Below are positions 34,600-46,684 of a stretch of 64,000 nucleotides of DNA, piece after piece; the stretch's first letter is position 1, and each line of letters opens with the position of its first letter. Below the pieces are notes generated by a model. That model saw only the letters and a list, made by a program, of their open reading frames with translations. It ran no database searches and was not told the DNA's origin. The position numbers were made by a program, and so were the translations under genes. The DNA is from Odobenus rosmarus divergens (Eukaryota; Chordata; Mammalia; Carnivora; Odobenidae), in the NCBI RefSeq assembly GCF_000321225.1, contig NW_004452148.1, forward strand, positions 227,305-291,304. The letters are read 5' to 3'.

Positions 34600-35880
34600 T
34601 AAAAATTGATTCCAACACACACTAACCCCATGGCTGACGGTGAGGAAGAGGGAGAGCTAAATGTCCCCAGTGCCGTGGCTCACAAAGGGAACAGTATGAC
34701 TAGCATTTCCTTAGAGAACTGTGGGTAATCGTGACAACTCTACACATAACAAGTTTGCCCATTTGTGTAGATGGGCTCCTGACCTTAACGTCTCTTACAG
34801 CCTTGAGAATCCATAATCTTTCCTTTCAAAATATTTGTATGATTCAGCAATGGTAATATTTTCTATAAGTTCAGCACCGATGGGGGCTGACATAGATGAT
34901 ATAGAAAAATGAAGATGAAATTTGCCTTGTGTGGTATTCATAGGCTTTACTATCCATCATAAAAATATATGACTAAGTCCTTTTCCAGTTTTTGCTAAGC
35001 CAGATATCTGAAGAACGCTCAAAGATGTTTTACTGATCTATAAATGCCATGAGTTTTGCTGATGGAATAACATATTTTGCCCAACTTAAGTTCTTGCACA
35101 CAAATATATAATTTACAATCACTCTATTCTCAATTTTTTCCCACCTAGTAGATTTTCCCATCCAATAAATAGCTGCATGAGCTTTTGTGTTCTAATTTAT
35201 GTATGTTGGCTGTAGATAATAAGTTGCTGAGATGAGCATTATCCCCAAACTTAAATTTAGATACTAAAAAATAAACCATGATAAAATTTGAAAAATGTTT
35301 TAAATAGAGTAGCTAAGAATTCTGTGTTAGAATTTTTACAATGAGGACCATTCCTCAGAAAAGTCTTTGAAGTGGAGACAGTTTTCTTTGGGATCAGCCC
35401 AAGTAATCCTGCTGTGTAAATCCTAGGGCTGCCCTCATCACTGTGCCGCCATGGGCTCTGTCTTTTCCCACTGATGTTTTAGACTCTCTCTTTTGTCCCC
35501 TAGCCTTTATCTTAAGACAGCCCCCAAATTTCAGTGATAATACAAACAACTGATGAATATTTCTCTCTAAAATATCAAGGGGCTGGGTGAGGCAGGGGGG
35601 ACCAAAATGCCAAATCCAAAAACATCATTCTTCTAACTTCATGCAAAAATAGTTTTCCTCCAGCTTGGTGACGTCTTGCTATACTCTCATCTGCTAGAAA
35701 ACTGGATTCCAGCGGGGTCTTTGGTAACTTGATTTTTATCTGAAGTCATGTTATATTCTTAGAGGATTGTGACATCAATTCAGATGACCATTTCATTATA
35801 AAGCCTCAACATCCATTACATCCTTGACACTTTAAAACCTTCACTTTTCTACTTTTGAAACTCACTCCCAAGCCACACAC
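34600..35880. other. Unassigned DNA
   Basis: No recognised repeat. 35380-35520 is of normal complexity with no support for an exon. Confidence 0.4.
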
Positions 35881-36109
35881 TGAAAACCATCCCAACCTAA
35901 AGCTTCCTCCAACACCTGTCTATTGGTAATTCCCAAATTTTAGCAACCAGCTCCGATTCCTTTAATATTGCCCTAGTAGAAAGCTGCATGATGAATTTCC
36001 TACAGACATCCACAATGCAGTACGACCAAACAAAAGTCATTTTGTCTCTCCCAGATTCCCCATTCTCTTCCTGTATGCTTGGATTTGTAAACAGTATCCT
36101 TAGGGGTGG

Positions 36110-36300
36110 AACAGGCAGAGTTTACAAGGCAGCCTGGGTTCCCCTCTGTGCTCTGCCGCTGAGCTATGTAGGCAGGCTAAATCTCCATTTCCTCTTGTGC
36201 AAAATGGACACCATGATATCACCAAATTTACTCGCCAATTCAGAGAATTAGGTGACATAATTCAGGGAGTGTGCTTAGCACACAGCCTGGAATGTAATTT
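36110..36300 (+). mobile_element. MIR element
   Basis: 'agcctgggttcccctctgtg', 'aaatctccatttcctcttgt', 'gcaaaatggacaccatgata', 'gtgcttagcacacagcctgg'. Confidence 0.6.
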
Positions 36301-36624
36301 GTTGTCAAGAAAAAAATTGTTTATTTACTATCAGAATAAACCCTAAGAATTTAAGTACAACTAAAATTAATTTAAGCAGTCATCTAAGTCAGAAACCTGT
36401 GGCACACGTCAGACTTCATCCTCTCTGAGAGGCTCTTGTCCCATCAGCCACTTAAGACTTACCTGTTTCTTCCTGCATGCTGCTGTCTTTATTTTTTATC
36501 TGGTCTCTATCTGTTCTGCTAATACTGTAGGTCAGTCACTTACCTCGCTTGCACTGCTACCATAGTATCCCAACTGGTCTTGGCATCTCTAATATATCCT
36601 AGCTCTCTACTTCCTTTCTCTCTC

Positions 36625-36813
36625 TCTTTTTTTTTAAGATTTTATTTATTTATTTGACAGAGAGACACAGTGAGAGGGAACACAAGCAGGGGGAGTGGAA
36701 GAGGGAGAAGCAGGCTCCCCCAGGGAGCCCGATGTGGGGCTCAATCCCAGGACCCTGGGATCACGACCTGAGCCGAAGGCAGACGCTTAACGACTGAGCC
36801 ACCCAGGTGCCCC
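36625..36813 (-). mobile_element. CAN SINE
   Basis: 'ttaagattttatttatttat' to 'actgagccacccaggtgccc'. The flanks tagctctctacttcctttct and tggctctctactttctact give an imperfect TSD. Part of the TC-rich middle (…caggctccccc agggagccc…) is shortened. Confidence 0.93.
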
Positions 36814-37015
36814 ATGGCTCTCTACTTTCTACTGCATACTTCTACAAAGTAATCTTTCTACAGGAAGCACATTTAAATATATTACTTTCACACTTAAAAT
36901 AATATCCGTTATTCAAGGTAAAATACAAAATTCTTAGTAAAAGCATAATGACCCACTATAATATGTCTTTTCTTTTTCAATCTGTTCTGTTTCTTGCTAG
37001 GTTCCCAGGGTAAGC

Positions 37016-37140
37016 TAATTTATATTTTATATAAATTTATTAAATTTACATAAATTAATTAAATTAAATTAGATATATAAAATATATTTATTATATTAAT
37101 TTATATTTATTTATAATTTATATTTATTTATAATTTATAT
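37016..37140. repeat. AT-rich low complexity with a 17-bp tandem repeat
   Basis: Nearly pure A/T for 125 bases. It ends in about 2.5 copies of the unit aatttatatttatttat (37098-37140). Strongly self-complementary. Confidence 0.9.
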
Positions 37141-37141
37141 C

Positions 37142-38960
37142 AGTGCTGCAGTTTCTTTCTTTCTTTTTGGTTAGTTATCTTTCTGGGGTCTGCACTTTCC
37201 TTTTCCTTAATTTTCATTTAAAAATTTTATTTAAAATTCAATTGGCAGATATGCGGAATTGTTTCTTTTCTACCTACACTATGTTTACTTAATATTTTCT
37301 TTAAATTGTCTCATTCATTTTTTAATATAAGTTTATTCTTTTAAGAGAGAACATCAGTGCTATAAGTTTAAAATAGTTACATTTGCAATAAATAGGAGGT
37401 AATCATTAATGTTAATGCAATGAAAGCAAAATAATTTTAATACATTCTAGTTAGATCCCATGACCTAGTAAAGAGGCAGTAGACTGAGATATTATATCCT
37501 TTTCTCAAATAAAGAAAAATGTTGTATATTAGAAGTAATTTTCATAAGATATAAAAGCTGGGAGGTAAGGTCTGATTACAGAAGCCTTTCATATGCAGAA
37601 GACAATCTATCCATCTATTTTTGGATTTCAACAAGTAAATTTTTTTTAATGTTGCATTTTGTTTCTTTTTTTTAATGCAACATTTTTTTCCTTCAAATTG
37701 TTCATAAGTTCCTTTATCTGTTTTAGTATATTTATTAGTAGACTCACCATAAGTCAATTCACATGTGGCTGTCCAATTTTATACCCGTTGTCCCACTGTA
37801 ATTATTAAGAGTAATACTTACATTTAACTCCCCAAAGTATACCAATATGAATGATAGAGTATATGGTTGCATTTTTTTCTAATCTGTGTACTTCTGATAG
37901 GGGCTATGATCCAGTATCATTTTTCTTTTGAAATAATTGTGCTTCTCAAATATTTTGGTATTTAGGCCCATGATTTCATAATCCTATGGCATCATCGGCT
38001 ACTTGTCAGTACTCGTCAGTCAACGCATAAGGCAAAAGGCTAGATTGCCATACTTGTTATCCTGAATTTCATATTGGAGCCAAAGGTACTCAATGGAAAC
38101 AAAGCCCCAAGCACCAAAATCAACTTCAGTCATTTCTCACTCTCACTCCTCAGATCAAGGTTTCATCTTTTGCCCCCGACAGAGAAGTGGCTTTAGGAAG
38201 GACTACACTTTAGATTTTAACTCAAGAGTCATAACAGTCTGGAGGATAGCAGCAAGCAGATTTGCCTAGAGTTAAATGAGCCCTGTCCATTTTTCTCAGC
38301 CACTTAAATCACAGAGGAATTCGGGGATGTCCTGGTTTTGCTTATGAGACACATGGACCGGAACACTAGTCACTGCTGTGGATTGTGGTTGGCACCGTTT
38401 ACTCAAAGCCAATGGTGAGGTGGGGCTGAGATGGCAGAGCCTGGACACAGGGTGGGAGGTGAATGATTATGGTCCAATGGAGATGACCCGTGAGAGAGCA
38501 GGACTCCATAATTTACTGCCTGCCAGGGTGGTGCCTGAAGAGCCCCTGCTCCAGTCTGAAGCCACCACTCCAGCCAAATCAGTTCAACACTGACTTCTGT
38601 CACTTCATGGTTTTCATACCATTCTCTCTGTTTCCTGTTTGGCTTTCATCATTCTTCCAGGTATTGATCCTTGAGGAGGGAACGTAGAGTGATGTTAAGT
38701 TCAGTATCTTCAGAAGAAGTAGAATCCGATCAGAATCCAGTCAGGGCCTGTTTTCATTTCTCCCATGTCCTAAAATGCACCTTTTAAAGTTTGGATGGTG
38801 ACTAGAAGATTCTTAGAGCAAGGGTGTTCTGCCATCAGTGGGAACTTGCTGCTATGTCTGCTAAATTTGTGCAGTTTCCCACATGGCACTCCTCATACCA
38901 TCTCTTTCTATTTCAAAGTTTCACCAAGACTTAAATCATGGCAGATTGTCCCTGAATAAG
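37142..38960. other. Unassigned DNA
   Basis: No recognised repeat or gene. An 11-bp inverted repeat lies at 37648-37684. 38300-38960 is less AT-rich and has short frames on both strands, with no recognisable domain. Confidence 0.4.
37648..37684. repeat. Short perfect inverted repeat
   Basis: aatgttgcatt (37648-37658) and aatgcaacatt (37674-37684), separated by a T-rich 15-base spacer. Confidence 0.7.
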
Positions 38961-38965
38961 AAGAT

Positions 38966-39520
38966 GGCTGTGTTTAGTTTCTGTTGTCCAGTGACACATT
39001 ACAGTATATTTCAGCAGCTTTTACTAGCTCACACTTCTACAAGTTGGAATCTAGCACTCTGTGACTAAGTCCTTTGTTCAGGATATCACAGACTGAAATC
39101 AAAGTGTCAACCAGATCTTTGAGTTCACATGAGGCTCGGGGATCTCCTCTGAGCTCACTAGCTGTTGGCAGAGCTTATTTCCGGGCAGTTATAGGACTGA
39201 AATAATAGCGGTTACCTTGCTAGCTGTCAAAAGGGGCTGTTCTTAGCTGCTAGAGGCTGCCCGCCATGTGATCTCCAAAACACGGCTATCATAAAAATCT
39301 ACCTCACTCCTTTTAAGGATTTTGCCCACCCAGCATTATATCCTTTTCAATCAACTCAGAGTCAACTGATTAGAGACCATAATTCCTTCTGCCATAAAAC
39401 ATAGCATAATTATCAGGATGGTATCCCATCATAGTCACAAATCCCACTGACCCTTATGGCTAGGAAATTACATAGGGCATAGACTAGGGGGCCATATTAG
39501 AATGTTATGATGCTGCATAG
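38966..39520 (-). mobile_element. Ancient MLT1-type LTR (ERVL-MaLR)
   Basis: Reverse-strand landmarks: 'gcttttactagctcacactt', 'gactgaaatcaaagtgtcaa', 'tgttggcagagcttatttcc', 'ggggctgttcttagctgcta', 'gaggctgcccgccatgtgat', 'cagagtcaactgattagaga', 'ccataattccttctgccata'. It has the older MLT1 layout. No retroviral genes. Confidence 0.7.
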
Positions 39521-39524
39521 CATA

Positions 39525-40895
39525 GAATAAATTCAAATATATATTACATTAATTATAAATGGTCAATACCTTAGTCAATAAAGGATAGCAATTTCTATAC
39601 CATCCAATAACAATTTAAGATGCAGACTACGAAGGTTCAAGTCCTTCCAAAATGTAAACTAAAGTGCACAAGAATTAAAGACCACTGAGTAATTTAAGAA
39701 GGTCTTTTACCAGGGTTTGGTCGTAGGGCAAATATTAGCTCCTTAAAATTATACATGAACAATAATTTACTTTTCTAGCTTACTTATTTTGAATTCAGAG
39801 CAGGCGCCTTTATGAAACCCTATAGTTTAATTTATAAAGCATCAAAAGGCTATAAATAATAAAGTCCCCAGTAATAACTTAATTACACCTCCACATGGTA
39901 AATTCCTCTCCTTTATGCTACATTCTTCTCAGAAATCTCAAGACTGCCTTTCCAAATCTCTTAAAAATTATTTAAATATGTATAAATTTGCTAAATTATC
40001 AGGTGATATGATACATTTTACCTTGACCTTTCATATTTGAACATCAAGGAATAAATCTAAATAAGACTGATAATTTCAGGACAGTCCTATAAGAATCCCA
40101 ATTATTGAACTGAGCATAAAGTAAGGATACTTTACTTAAAGAGAAGGCTACCAGATCATCCAGCTTCTTCTTTCATCTCTACTAATTTATAATAATCTGA
40201 TGCACAACAATCTTTAATTTTATAGTCCTGTTTCATAATACTATATGAAAGTTGAAACTTTTACAGATGGTCAGTTTGAACTAGGCTGAAAAAGGAAAAG
40301 ACAGAAAAGGCAAGTGCATTATTTTCACATGAAAAGTAGAAAGCCAAGTACTGAGGGAGCCATTTTTCTGAAACAAACGTTAAATGGTTCTGAAAATTTT
40401 GTAAAAATCACAAGGTAATGTACATTGCATTCTTTCTCAAACATATATGCTGCAATAGAGATGTTATCTATTTTGAAGTTTTGTTACAATGCATTATACT
40501 GGTATTAAAATGGAACGTGGAATTTTGACAAAATCAAGTTTTTAAAAATATTTCAGTTATGCAAATTATAAAACTCAAATAACAAACTCGTGAGTTTAAG
40601 GAATAATTAAAATACTTGGCAAAAATGAACTGCTATGATGGTTAATAGTGGTCTTACACTGGATGGAAAACTGTGTACATTTCAATACAAAATGTAATCC
40701 TCCACTTAGTATTATGATCCCTTGTGTAGATAATAAGTTAATCCACCTGCAAATAAAGGTATTACTAATAGTAAATTATATGTGCTGAGTGGGGCCTAAT
40801 GGCCATAACTCTTTCATGAGATTTATCTCTGTGCTTGAAAATGATCACAAATATCAGTGAACATCCTTTTGGGGATTGCATATACTATGGGAATC
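39525..40895. other. Unassigned AT-rich DNA
   Basis: No recognised feature. Confidence 0.4.
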
Positions 40896-40914
40896 AGGGA
40901 GGGGGGTTCAATTT

Positions 40915-41105
40915 TTTCCCCACTTTGGCTATCTTGGTCAAATTGCCTAACCACTTAGGACTTGATTTCACTTGTACAAACTGAAGAAAATAAAACACTT
41001 CTCATAAAGTGATATAGTGGTTAGAGAATCAAATGAGATATATAAAGTGCTTAATACAGTGCCTGACATGTAATATATATTCAGTAAATGGTAGTACTTT
41101 TAGTT
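40915..41105 (+). mobile_element. MIR element
   Basis: 'cttggtcaaattgcctaacc', 'tagagaatcaaatgagatat', 'aagtgcttaatacagtgcct', 'gacatgtaatatatattcag'. Good MIR order. Confidence 0.7.
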
Positions 41106-41109
41106 CCTT

Positions 41110-41935
41110 GAAAAATTAGTTACAGAATCCAATGAGTTTGGGAAAAACAGGTTTCCGCCCCTATCTGAAAGTCTTTACGCCACTTTACTTTTATGAAATG
41201 AAAGAGCTACAGTAGTACCTGTTGTTTCCTTATTGAAAGAAATCCAAAAATCTCTTTAATGAAGTGGTAATTGCTTCTTCGCTTTATGTGATTCCCACTT
41301 ACAAAAGGTTTCATAGGAATGCTCTGCTTTCTGATAGAGGGGGAAACCTGTATCCCATGGTTCTATCTCTCTTTTGACAATTCACAATGCACGACGGTTA
41401 ATGAAATGCTCTGGGAGAAACTTATGGTCTTTTTTTTTGCATTTATTTAAGCCTAATATTATGGCAGTTGTTTCATAGTGAGTGTGTGTGTGGGTGTGTG
41501 AGAGAGGGAGGGAGAGAGGAGATGGTTCATGTTACTTTCATTCTGAAATCAACTTGGTTAGTACTATATTTCTACCCTATCTTTTCATCAGCATAAATAA
41601 GGCACTTTCTGTTACATTAAGCCTATGATATGAAATAATTTAAATTGACAAAGTTAAAATTGCATGGGAAAGCATTTTCTCTTGATTAGAACAGCTCTTG
41701 AAATTCCACAGAAATTTTTTTATTTTACTTTTTCTTTCATCGTGGAGGTGTGTTTTTTCACTTTGGTAGATGAGACATATTTGGAAAAAAAAAATAAAGT
41801 CCTAGAGACTTCTTTACCAACTTATCTGGAAGCAATTCAAGTTTTGTGAATGTAAACTAGCATCCCTTTAGATTTCCCTGTTGGATAATTAAATTTCCCA
41901 TAGACATTTCTATGCACATTCCAAATACTGAAGTT
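41110..41935. other. Unassigned DNA with a TG/GA simple repeat
   Basis: The simple repeat gtgtgtgtgtgggtgtgtga followed by gagagggagggagagagg lies at 41479-41521. Otherwise no recognised feature. Confidence 0.5.
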
Positions 41936-41989
41936 TATATACTGGGAATTGCTTGGCCCTTTCCTCGGTTATTAAATATCCCCCATTCT

Positions 41990-42430
41990 TTAGCATGGGG
42001 TCAGTTAATTACTTAATGTTAAAAGAAAGCACTATGAGAATTTGTCCAAACGATTTCCATTTTCAGATTAAATACTTCTTAATACATGTGAATTTCAAAT
42101 CAAACGCACTTCAGGCGAATTCTAAATTTAGGAAAAATGCGGGTATCTTTGAAGCAGGATTTTTTTTTTTAAGTTATAAGCTGGGGATTGAGGAAGAGAG
42201 AGAGAAAAGCTATAAGGAAAGATGTGTATTTGCACTTAAATGACAATGATTTAATCAATCGGGGAGCTCTCTTTCCAGATGTTACCCTTGGAGCATATTC
42301 ATAGCAGCTGTGCACATTTCCTAATATTACAGGAGCAGTGGAATGTCCTTTTAACTTGCTTCTTTTCCCGGAGAGAACATTGGCAGGTAGAAATGGCTCT
42401 CTGAACACAACTGAATGCACAGCTTTTAAA
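41990..42430. promoter_or_regulatory. Candidate conserved non-coding block
   Basis: About 440 bp without recognised repeats. Motif-like strings: ggtcagttaattactta (42000-42016), tttaatcaatcgggg (42250-42264), catagcagctgtgcaca (42300-42316, with a CAGCTG E-box), ttcctaatattacagg (42317-42332). Open frames on both strands match nothing. Regulatory role is inference. Confidence 0.3.
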
Positions 42431-42434
42431 AGGA

Positions 42435-43055
42435 AGACCGTGGAGGAGGGGGGAGACAGAGGGAAGCATTATGGCTTAGTGGCAATTTTCAGGAAATCAA
42501 AATCAAGAGAGTTAAGTATATTCCCTTTCTTGTAAGTATTATTGTTTTTATTCCCCTCTCAGAGTTCAAAAATAGGAAAGTTTATCAAAAACCACATTTT
42601 GTTTTGTTTTGCTTGCTGTTATTGTTATTATTTTCCTGAAGATCGTAATGTCATGGCAGGACAAAATTCAGGACAGACTAACACACAAGAATAACAGCAA
42701 TGCAGGACTTTTTTTTTTTTTTTGTCCCTTGTCTGCCACGGTCCCCTTGTCCCTCCCTTGCCCCAGTCTGCCCCCTCCTTTCTTTGCCATGTGGCACATA
42801 ATCATAATTCCCTAAACAAATGTGCTCACAAAAAGATTTTTTTCATGAATTTACACCCAAATGATATCTCTCTAAAGTTTATTTGCATTTTAAACCTTAT
42901 CTCAGTCTGTGGAAGCAAAGAATTTAACACCCTGTAAAGGGGATTTTAAGCATCACTTGGCAGGCAGAGGTATGTTTTCTGTGAGCAAATCCTTTTCCTG
43001 CTTCTCAGAAATTGTATTCTCTGTAGTTGCTTCTCCAGGTGGGAAGGCAAAATAG
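42435..43055. other. Unassigned DNA with a poly(T) run
   Basis: Poly(T) at 42710-42723. No other recognised feature. Confidence 0.4.
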
Positions 43056-43059
43056 CCCA

Positions 43060-43285
43060 GAAATAAAATCACAGGGTTCAGGGGCAGGTGGACATGAATT
43101 TGGACCCTTGCCTCTGTCAGTTACCTCTTGAATGATCTGGAAACAAAAAAAAAATCACTTGACCTCTCATTTTCCACATCAGGTAAGTGAGTTAAGAAAT
43201 CAGCTCTACCTGTGGCTGTGTGAAAATTGAATAGGGTATTGACAAAAATATGCAGTTAATAAACGGTAACGATTATTATTGCATT
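43060..43285 (+). mobile_element. MIR element
   Basis: 'gtggacatgaatttggaccc', 'ttgcctctgtcagttacctc', 'cacttgacctctcattttcc', 'acatcaggtaagtgagttaa'. An A run has expanded inside at 43144-43155. Confidence 0.6.
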
Positions 43286-43399
43286 AACCTGGTTTTAGTT
43301 GGAAGAGTTAGAGTATTTGATTTACCTTTCATTATTATTTTTTAATAGAATGATGTGAATCTTATCTGCTTTGTGAAATGTTAAAAACTCTTAAAATAT

Positions 43400-43530
43400 T
43401 GATCACCTTACATGACTACCTATGTCAGGTCCAACATCCTTGGAATTCTCCTTGATGTTTCCACTTGGGTGCCTGCCTGCCACCTCATATTCAGCATTTT
43501 CTCTGTTCTTCTTTGCACTAGGATCAATAC
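43400..43530 (+). mobile_element. Possible L2 fragment
   Basis: 'cttgatgtttccacttgggt' and 'gcctgcctgccacctcatat' resemble part of L2. Weak. Confidence 0.3.
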
Positions 43531-43982
43531 TCACCTATAGCTGTCTGGCCCCCTTCTGACAAGATACAATGCCTGAGAACAGGAATGCCTCGGGCTCAGC
43601 AAAAATAAAGCAGATTAGAGAGCAAGGAGAGTCAACTCTAAACTCACAGATTAACCTAGCATCATCAGCACAGAAATTCAAATTCCATACTTTCTTTCCA
43701 CTTAGGGTTGAGATTCTAACTCCATGCACTACGACCTGTCTTTGCTGGTTTTCTGGACTTAACAGACTTGTGGTAGTATCGGTGATATTTTCAAGACTTT
43801 CTTTTCTCAATATAAAAATATCTGGCTATCGGATAACACCTCTTTATTAATCCTGTCCTATGGCTTACTGCTTTTATTCATTAAACAATTTACATTAATT
43901 CAGCAAGCATTTACTGGATGCCAGTGATATGCTTCTGAGGAGTCAAAGCATTAATGTGTTCACCCAGGAGCTGGGCCTTTTT

Positions 43983-43992
43983 AAAATAATCT

Positions 43993-44028
<36 letters not shown>

Positions 44029-44040
44029 ATCTTTTGTAAT
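43983..44040 (+). mobile_element. Body-less retroinsertion: poly(A) between two 17-bp TSD copies
   Basis: aaaataatcttttgtaa occurs at 43983-43999 and again, identically, at 44024-44040, with only A residues (44000-44023) between. This is the signature of target-primed reverse transcription that copied nothing but the poly(A) tail. The A run makes the exact edges ambiguous. A simple slippage product would not duplicate the 13 non-A-run bases. Confidence 0.8.
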
Positions 44041-44044
44041 GTGG

Positions 44045-44390
44045 TCAGAGATAAATTCTTTATTATCACTTCAACCACATTCTTCTCTTCATTTTACATT
44101 TTATTCTAACATTACCCCCATTACATAATCATGCAATAACAAAACTGACCAGCTATAAAGTCTGGCTAAATCTTCCTAAGTAATGGTCCTGTATCTCCCA
44201 CACTATTTTTTTAAATTCTCATTACCATTACATTAATTCAGATTCTTATCATTTTATGCTAATACACATTATTTGATTCACTCTTTATTTTAACCCCAAA
44301 ACATTTAATCTGAGTGAAAGATATATTTAGGTCACCTTTAACCTTGCCATTCATCTACAAATAAGTAAGTAAGCAAACAACCTAAATGCA
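44045..44390. other. Unassigned AT-rich DNA
   Basis: No recognised feature. Confidence 0.4.
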
Positions 44391-44394
44391 TCTT

Positions 44395-44840
44395 CCCATC
44401 TTGCATCACACACAAATACTAATTCTTAGTGGAGTAAAGATGTCAATGTAAAAGAGAGAGATTTAAAAATGATGCTGGAAAATACTGAAGCCTATCTTCA
44501 TGATATCTGGTTAGGAAAAGATTTCTTAAATGTTATATAAAAAGAGAATATCTTGAAGGAAAACTTTAATTAATTTGACTACATTAGTATAAAAAGTTCA
44601 GTTCACCAAGTAGCATCATAAAACAATAAAGACAGTTGGTTTGTAATGCATAGACAATGCCTATGGAATTCAAAATATATTAGAAACACGATGGGGAAAA
44701 TTTGGCAAATTTCTATTTTAATCAAGAGAGTGCAAATACTGTTTCACACTATCATGGGTAAAATTTAGAACCTCTAAAAATAGCCATTTTTAAAGTATGA
44801 AAATCTTTTATACTGCTAGTAAGAGTATGTTACTTAATGG
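44395..44840 (+). mobile_element. Ancient L1 ORF2 3' fragment
   Basis: 'ctgaagcctatcttcatgat', 'ttaggaaaagatttcttaaa', 'ttaatttgactacattagta', 'gggaaaatttggcaaatttc', 'ttttatactgctagtaagag' follow the C-terminal part of L1 ORF2 in order, with many small deletions. Dead. Confidence 0.65.
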
Positions 44841-44844
44841 GAGT

Positions 44845-45115
44845 ATTTGAAATAGAATATATGTTTTCTAATGTGAATACAAAATGAGAAACATAATTGT
44901 ATTTATCTCCCATCAAAAAGTCCAAACTCTGGTATCTTGTAACTTGAATGGCTTCAAAGAACTTGATCTCTATTTCATTGTTTTATCATTTTGGTAGATC
45001 CAAGATGACCTGCTACCATTTGTTAATCAAGAGCAACAAAGAATGTCTTGAGAAATCAAGATGAAAAAGAGAATAAAGACATGTCATTCTCTAGAGAGAA
45101 AATCATATTTAAGAG
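44845..45115. other. Unassigned DNA
   Basis: No recognised feature. Confidence 0.4.
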
Positions 45116-45119
45116 ATAG

Positions 45120-45215
45120 TTTGTTCATTCAATAATGTATCCAGTAAATATTTATTGAGCAACCATTATGTGACAGGCACTGGCCTAGAATCTTTCTCTA
45201 TATGGCATTCCATAC
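45120..45215 (-). mobile_element. L2 3' end fragment
   Basis: 'gtttgttcattcaataatgt' and 'tatttattgagcaaccatta' and 'tgtgacaggcactggcctag': reverse L2 3' end. Confidence 0.65.
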
Positions 45216-45454
45216 AGAGAAATTACGACCATTGGAGCTGGGCATTGAGATAAAACTTCATTTTCATCATCCATATATCAATAAATTAAGCTACATGTTA
45301 TGAAAGACAGTACCAGTGTTACATAATATCAATATGCCAGGGGTCCTCTTGGAAACTTGGAGCAGGGAATTATGTTATGCTTTGTTTCTCTCATGATATC
45401 TAACATGATTCCTAAACCAAAGCAAATAATTAAATACATACTAATTAAACTAAT

Positions 45455-45985
45455 TTATTAGCTCATATATTTGTGCATTCATCATATACATTTTGATCCT
45501 TGACATGTTTCAGGTGCCATTCCAGATTCAAAATATAATAATATTTTACAAATATTTGTTCTAAAAACATTTCTCTACTTTTGTGGGAAAAGGCATATAA
45601 ATAAGTAATTATAAAAGTATGGGTTAAATATAATGATGAAGCTACATCTAGAAATTTATTGGATCATAAAGGAGGATTGCCTATCTGATGAAGTTAAGAA
45701 GCTAAGCTAATCAGGGTGCCTGGGTGGCTCAGTCGATTAAGCATCTGTCTTCAGGTTCAGGTTATGATCCCAGGACGCTGGGATTGAGTTCTTCATCAGG
45801 CTCCCTGCTCAGCAGGGAGCCTGCTTCTCTCTCCCTCTCCTGCTCCCCCTGCTTGTGCTCTCTCTCTCTGTCAAATAAATAAATAAAATCTTTAAGAAAA
45901 AAAAAGAAGCAGCTAAGTTAATCTTTCTAGAGAATATGATGCCTGAACTGAAAGATAAGATGGAATTGGTAAAAAAAACAATAAT
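45455..45985 (-). mobile_element. L2 fragment, split by a SINE
   Basis: 'caggtgccattccagattca', 'gggaaaaggcatataaataa', 'taatgatgaagctacatc' | SINE | 'gatgcctgaactgaaagata'. Order consistent with reverse L2. Diverged. Confidence 0.5.
45713..45905 (+). mobile_element. CAN SINE inserted in L2
   Basis: 'gggtgcctgggtggctcagt' head, 'tgtcaaataaataaataaaa' tail. TSD agctaagctaatc (45700-45712) and agctaagttaatc (45911-45923), one mismatch. Confidence 0.95.
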
Positions 45986-45989
45986 AGTA

Positions 45990-46668
45990 ATAATAAGTAG
46001 CAGTGGTAGGTCTTTTTCAGCAGACAGAAGAGCATAAAGATGATTTGAGATTAAAAAGGAGATTGACTGTAATCAAAATTAAGAATATTCCACGGAAGTA
46101 TCTCCACTTCAATACAATTTGGTATGCATATTTTTAGAGAAAAGTGTCAGATTATCAAACATTTTTATTTTTGGCATTTGTTATAATTTATTATAGTGCT
46201 GAGATTATGGGGGAAGAAAGAAGAGGTGGGGAAGAAGAGAAAGATGAGAAGACAGGGTGGGAGGAGGAGCAGAGAGATGGCTAAGATCTTCATCAACTCG
46301 TGGTAATTGTAAGAGACTCACTAACATGAATTTACTCATTATTCTTTCCTTATTTTCTTAATATTCTCACACATATTTGATTATAATTTTAAAAAGCAAA
46401 AAGAAGCAGATACTAGCCATTAGTTCAAATATCTGATAGTACAAAATTATTATGCATTGTAAATTAAGTATAAATAGATTAAATTATTCCAGATTAATCT
46501 TTGTTTCTGTTCTAAGAAAGTCTTTGTGGTGGTCCGACCTGAATACTCCATATTGCCCAATAATTACTACACTGTTACCGGTGTAGTATTTATTTATGAT
46601 GTCTTTCAAAACCCAGATTTACATGACAGAATTTTAATCAACAGATAAGGCAAATGGTTGTTCTAGTT
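45990..46668. other. Unassigned DNA with a polypurine stretch
   Basis: 46205-46282 is almost purely G/A on this strand (gggggaagaaagaagaggtg and onward). Otherwise nothing recognised. Confidence 0.5.
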
Positions 46669-46684
46669 CCAATAACTATATATA

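Larger units (their letters stand above)
35885..37015 (+). mobile_element. L2 tract carrying a MIR-like segment and a SINE
   Basis: L2-type text: 'ggtaattcccaaattttagc', 'gccacttaagacttacctg', 'tcccaactggtcttggcatc', 'taaagtaatctttctacag'-type text at 36840-36860, and 'cttagtaaaagcataatgac'. The order is right for the L2 3' third, but divergence is high. SINE at 36625-36813, MIR-like segment at 36110-36300. Confidence 0.5.

Noticed and set aside
46552..46597. Palindrome ttactacac...gtgtagta near 46563-46590
   Set aside because: Arms of only eight to nine bases; expected by chance at this length.
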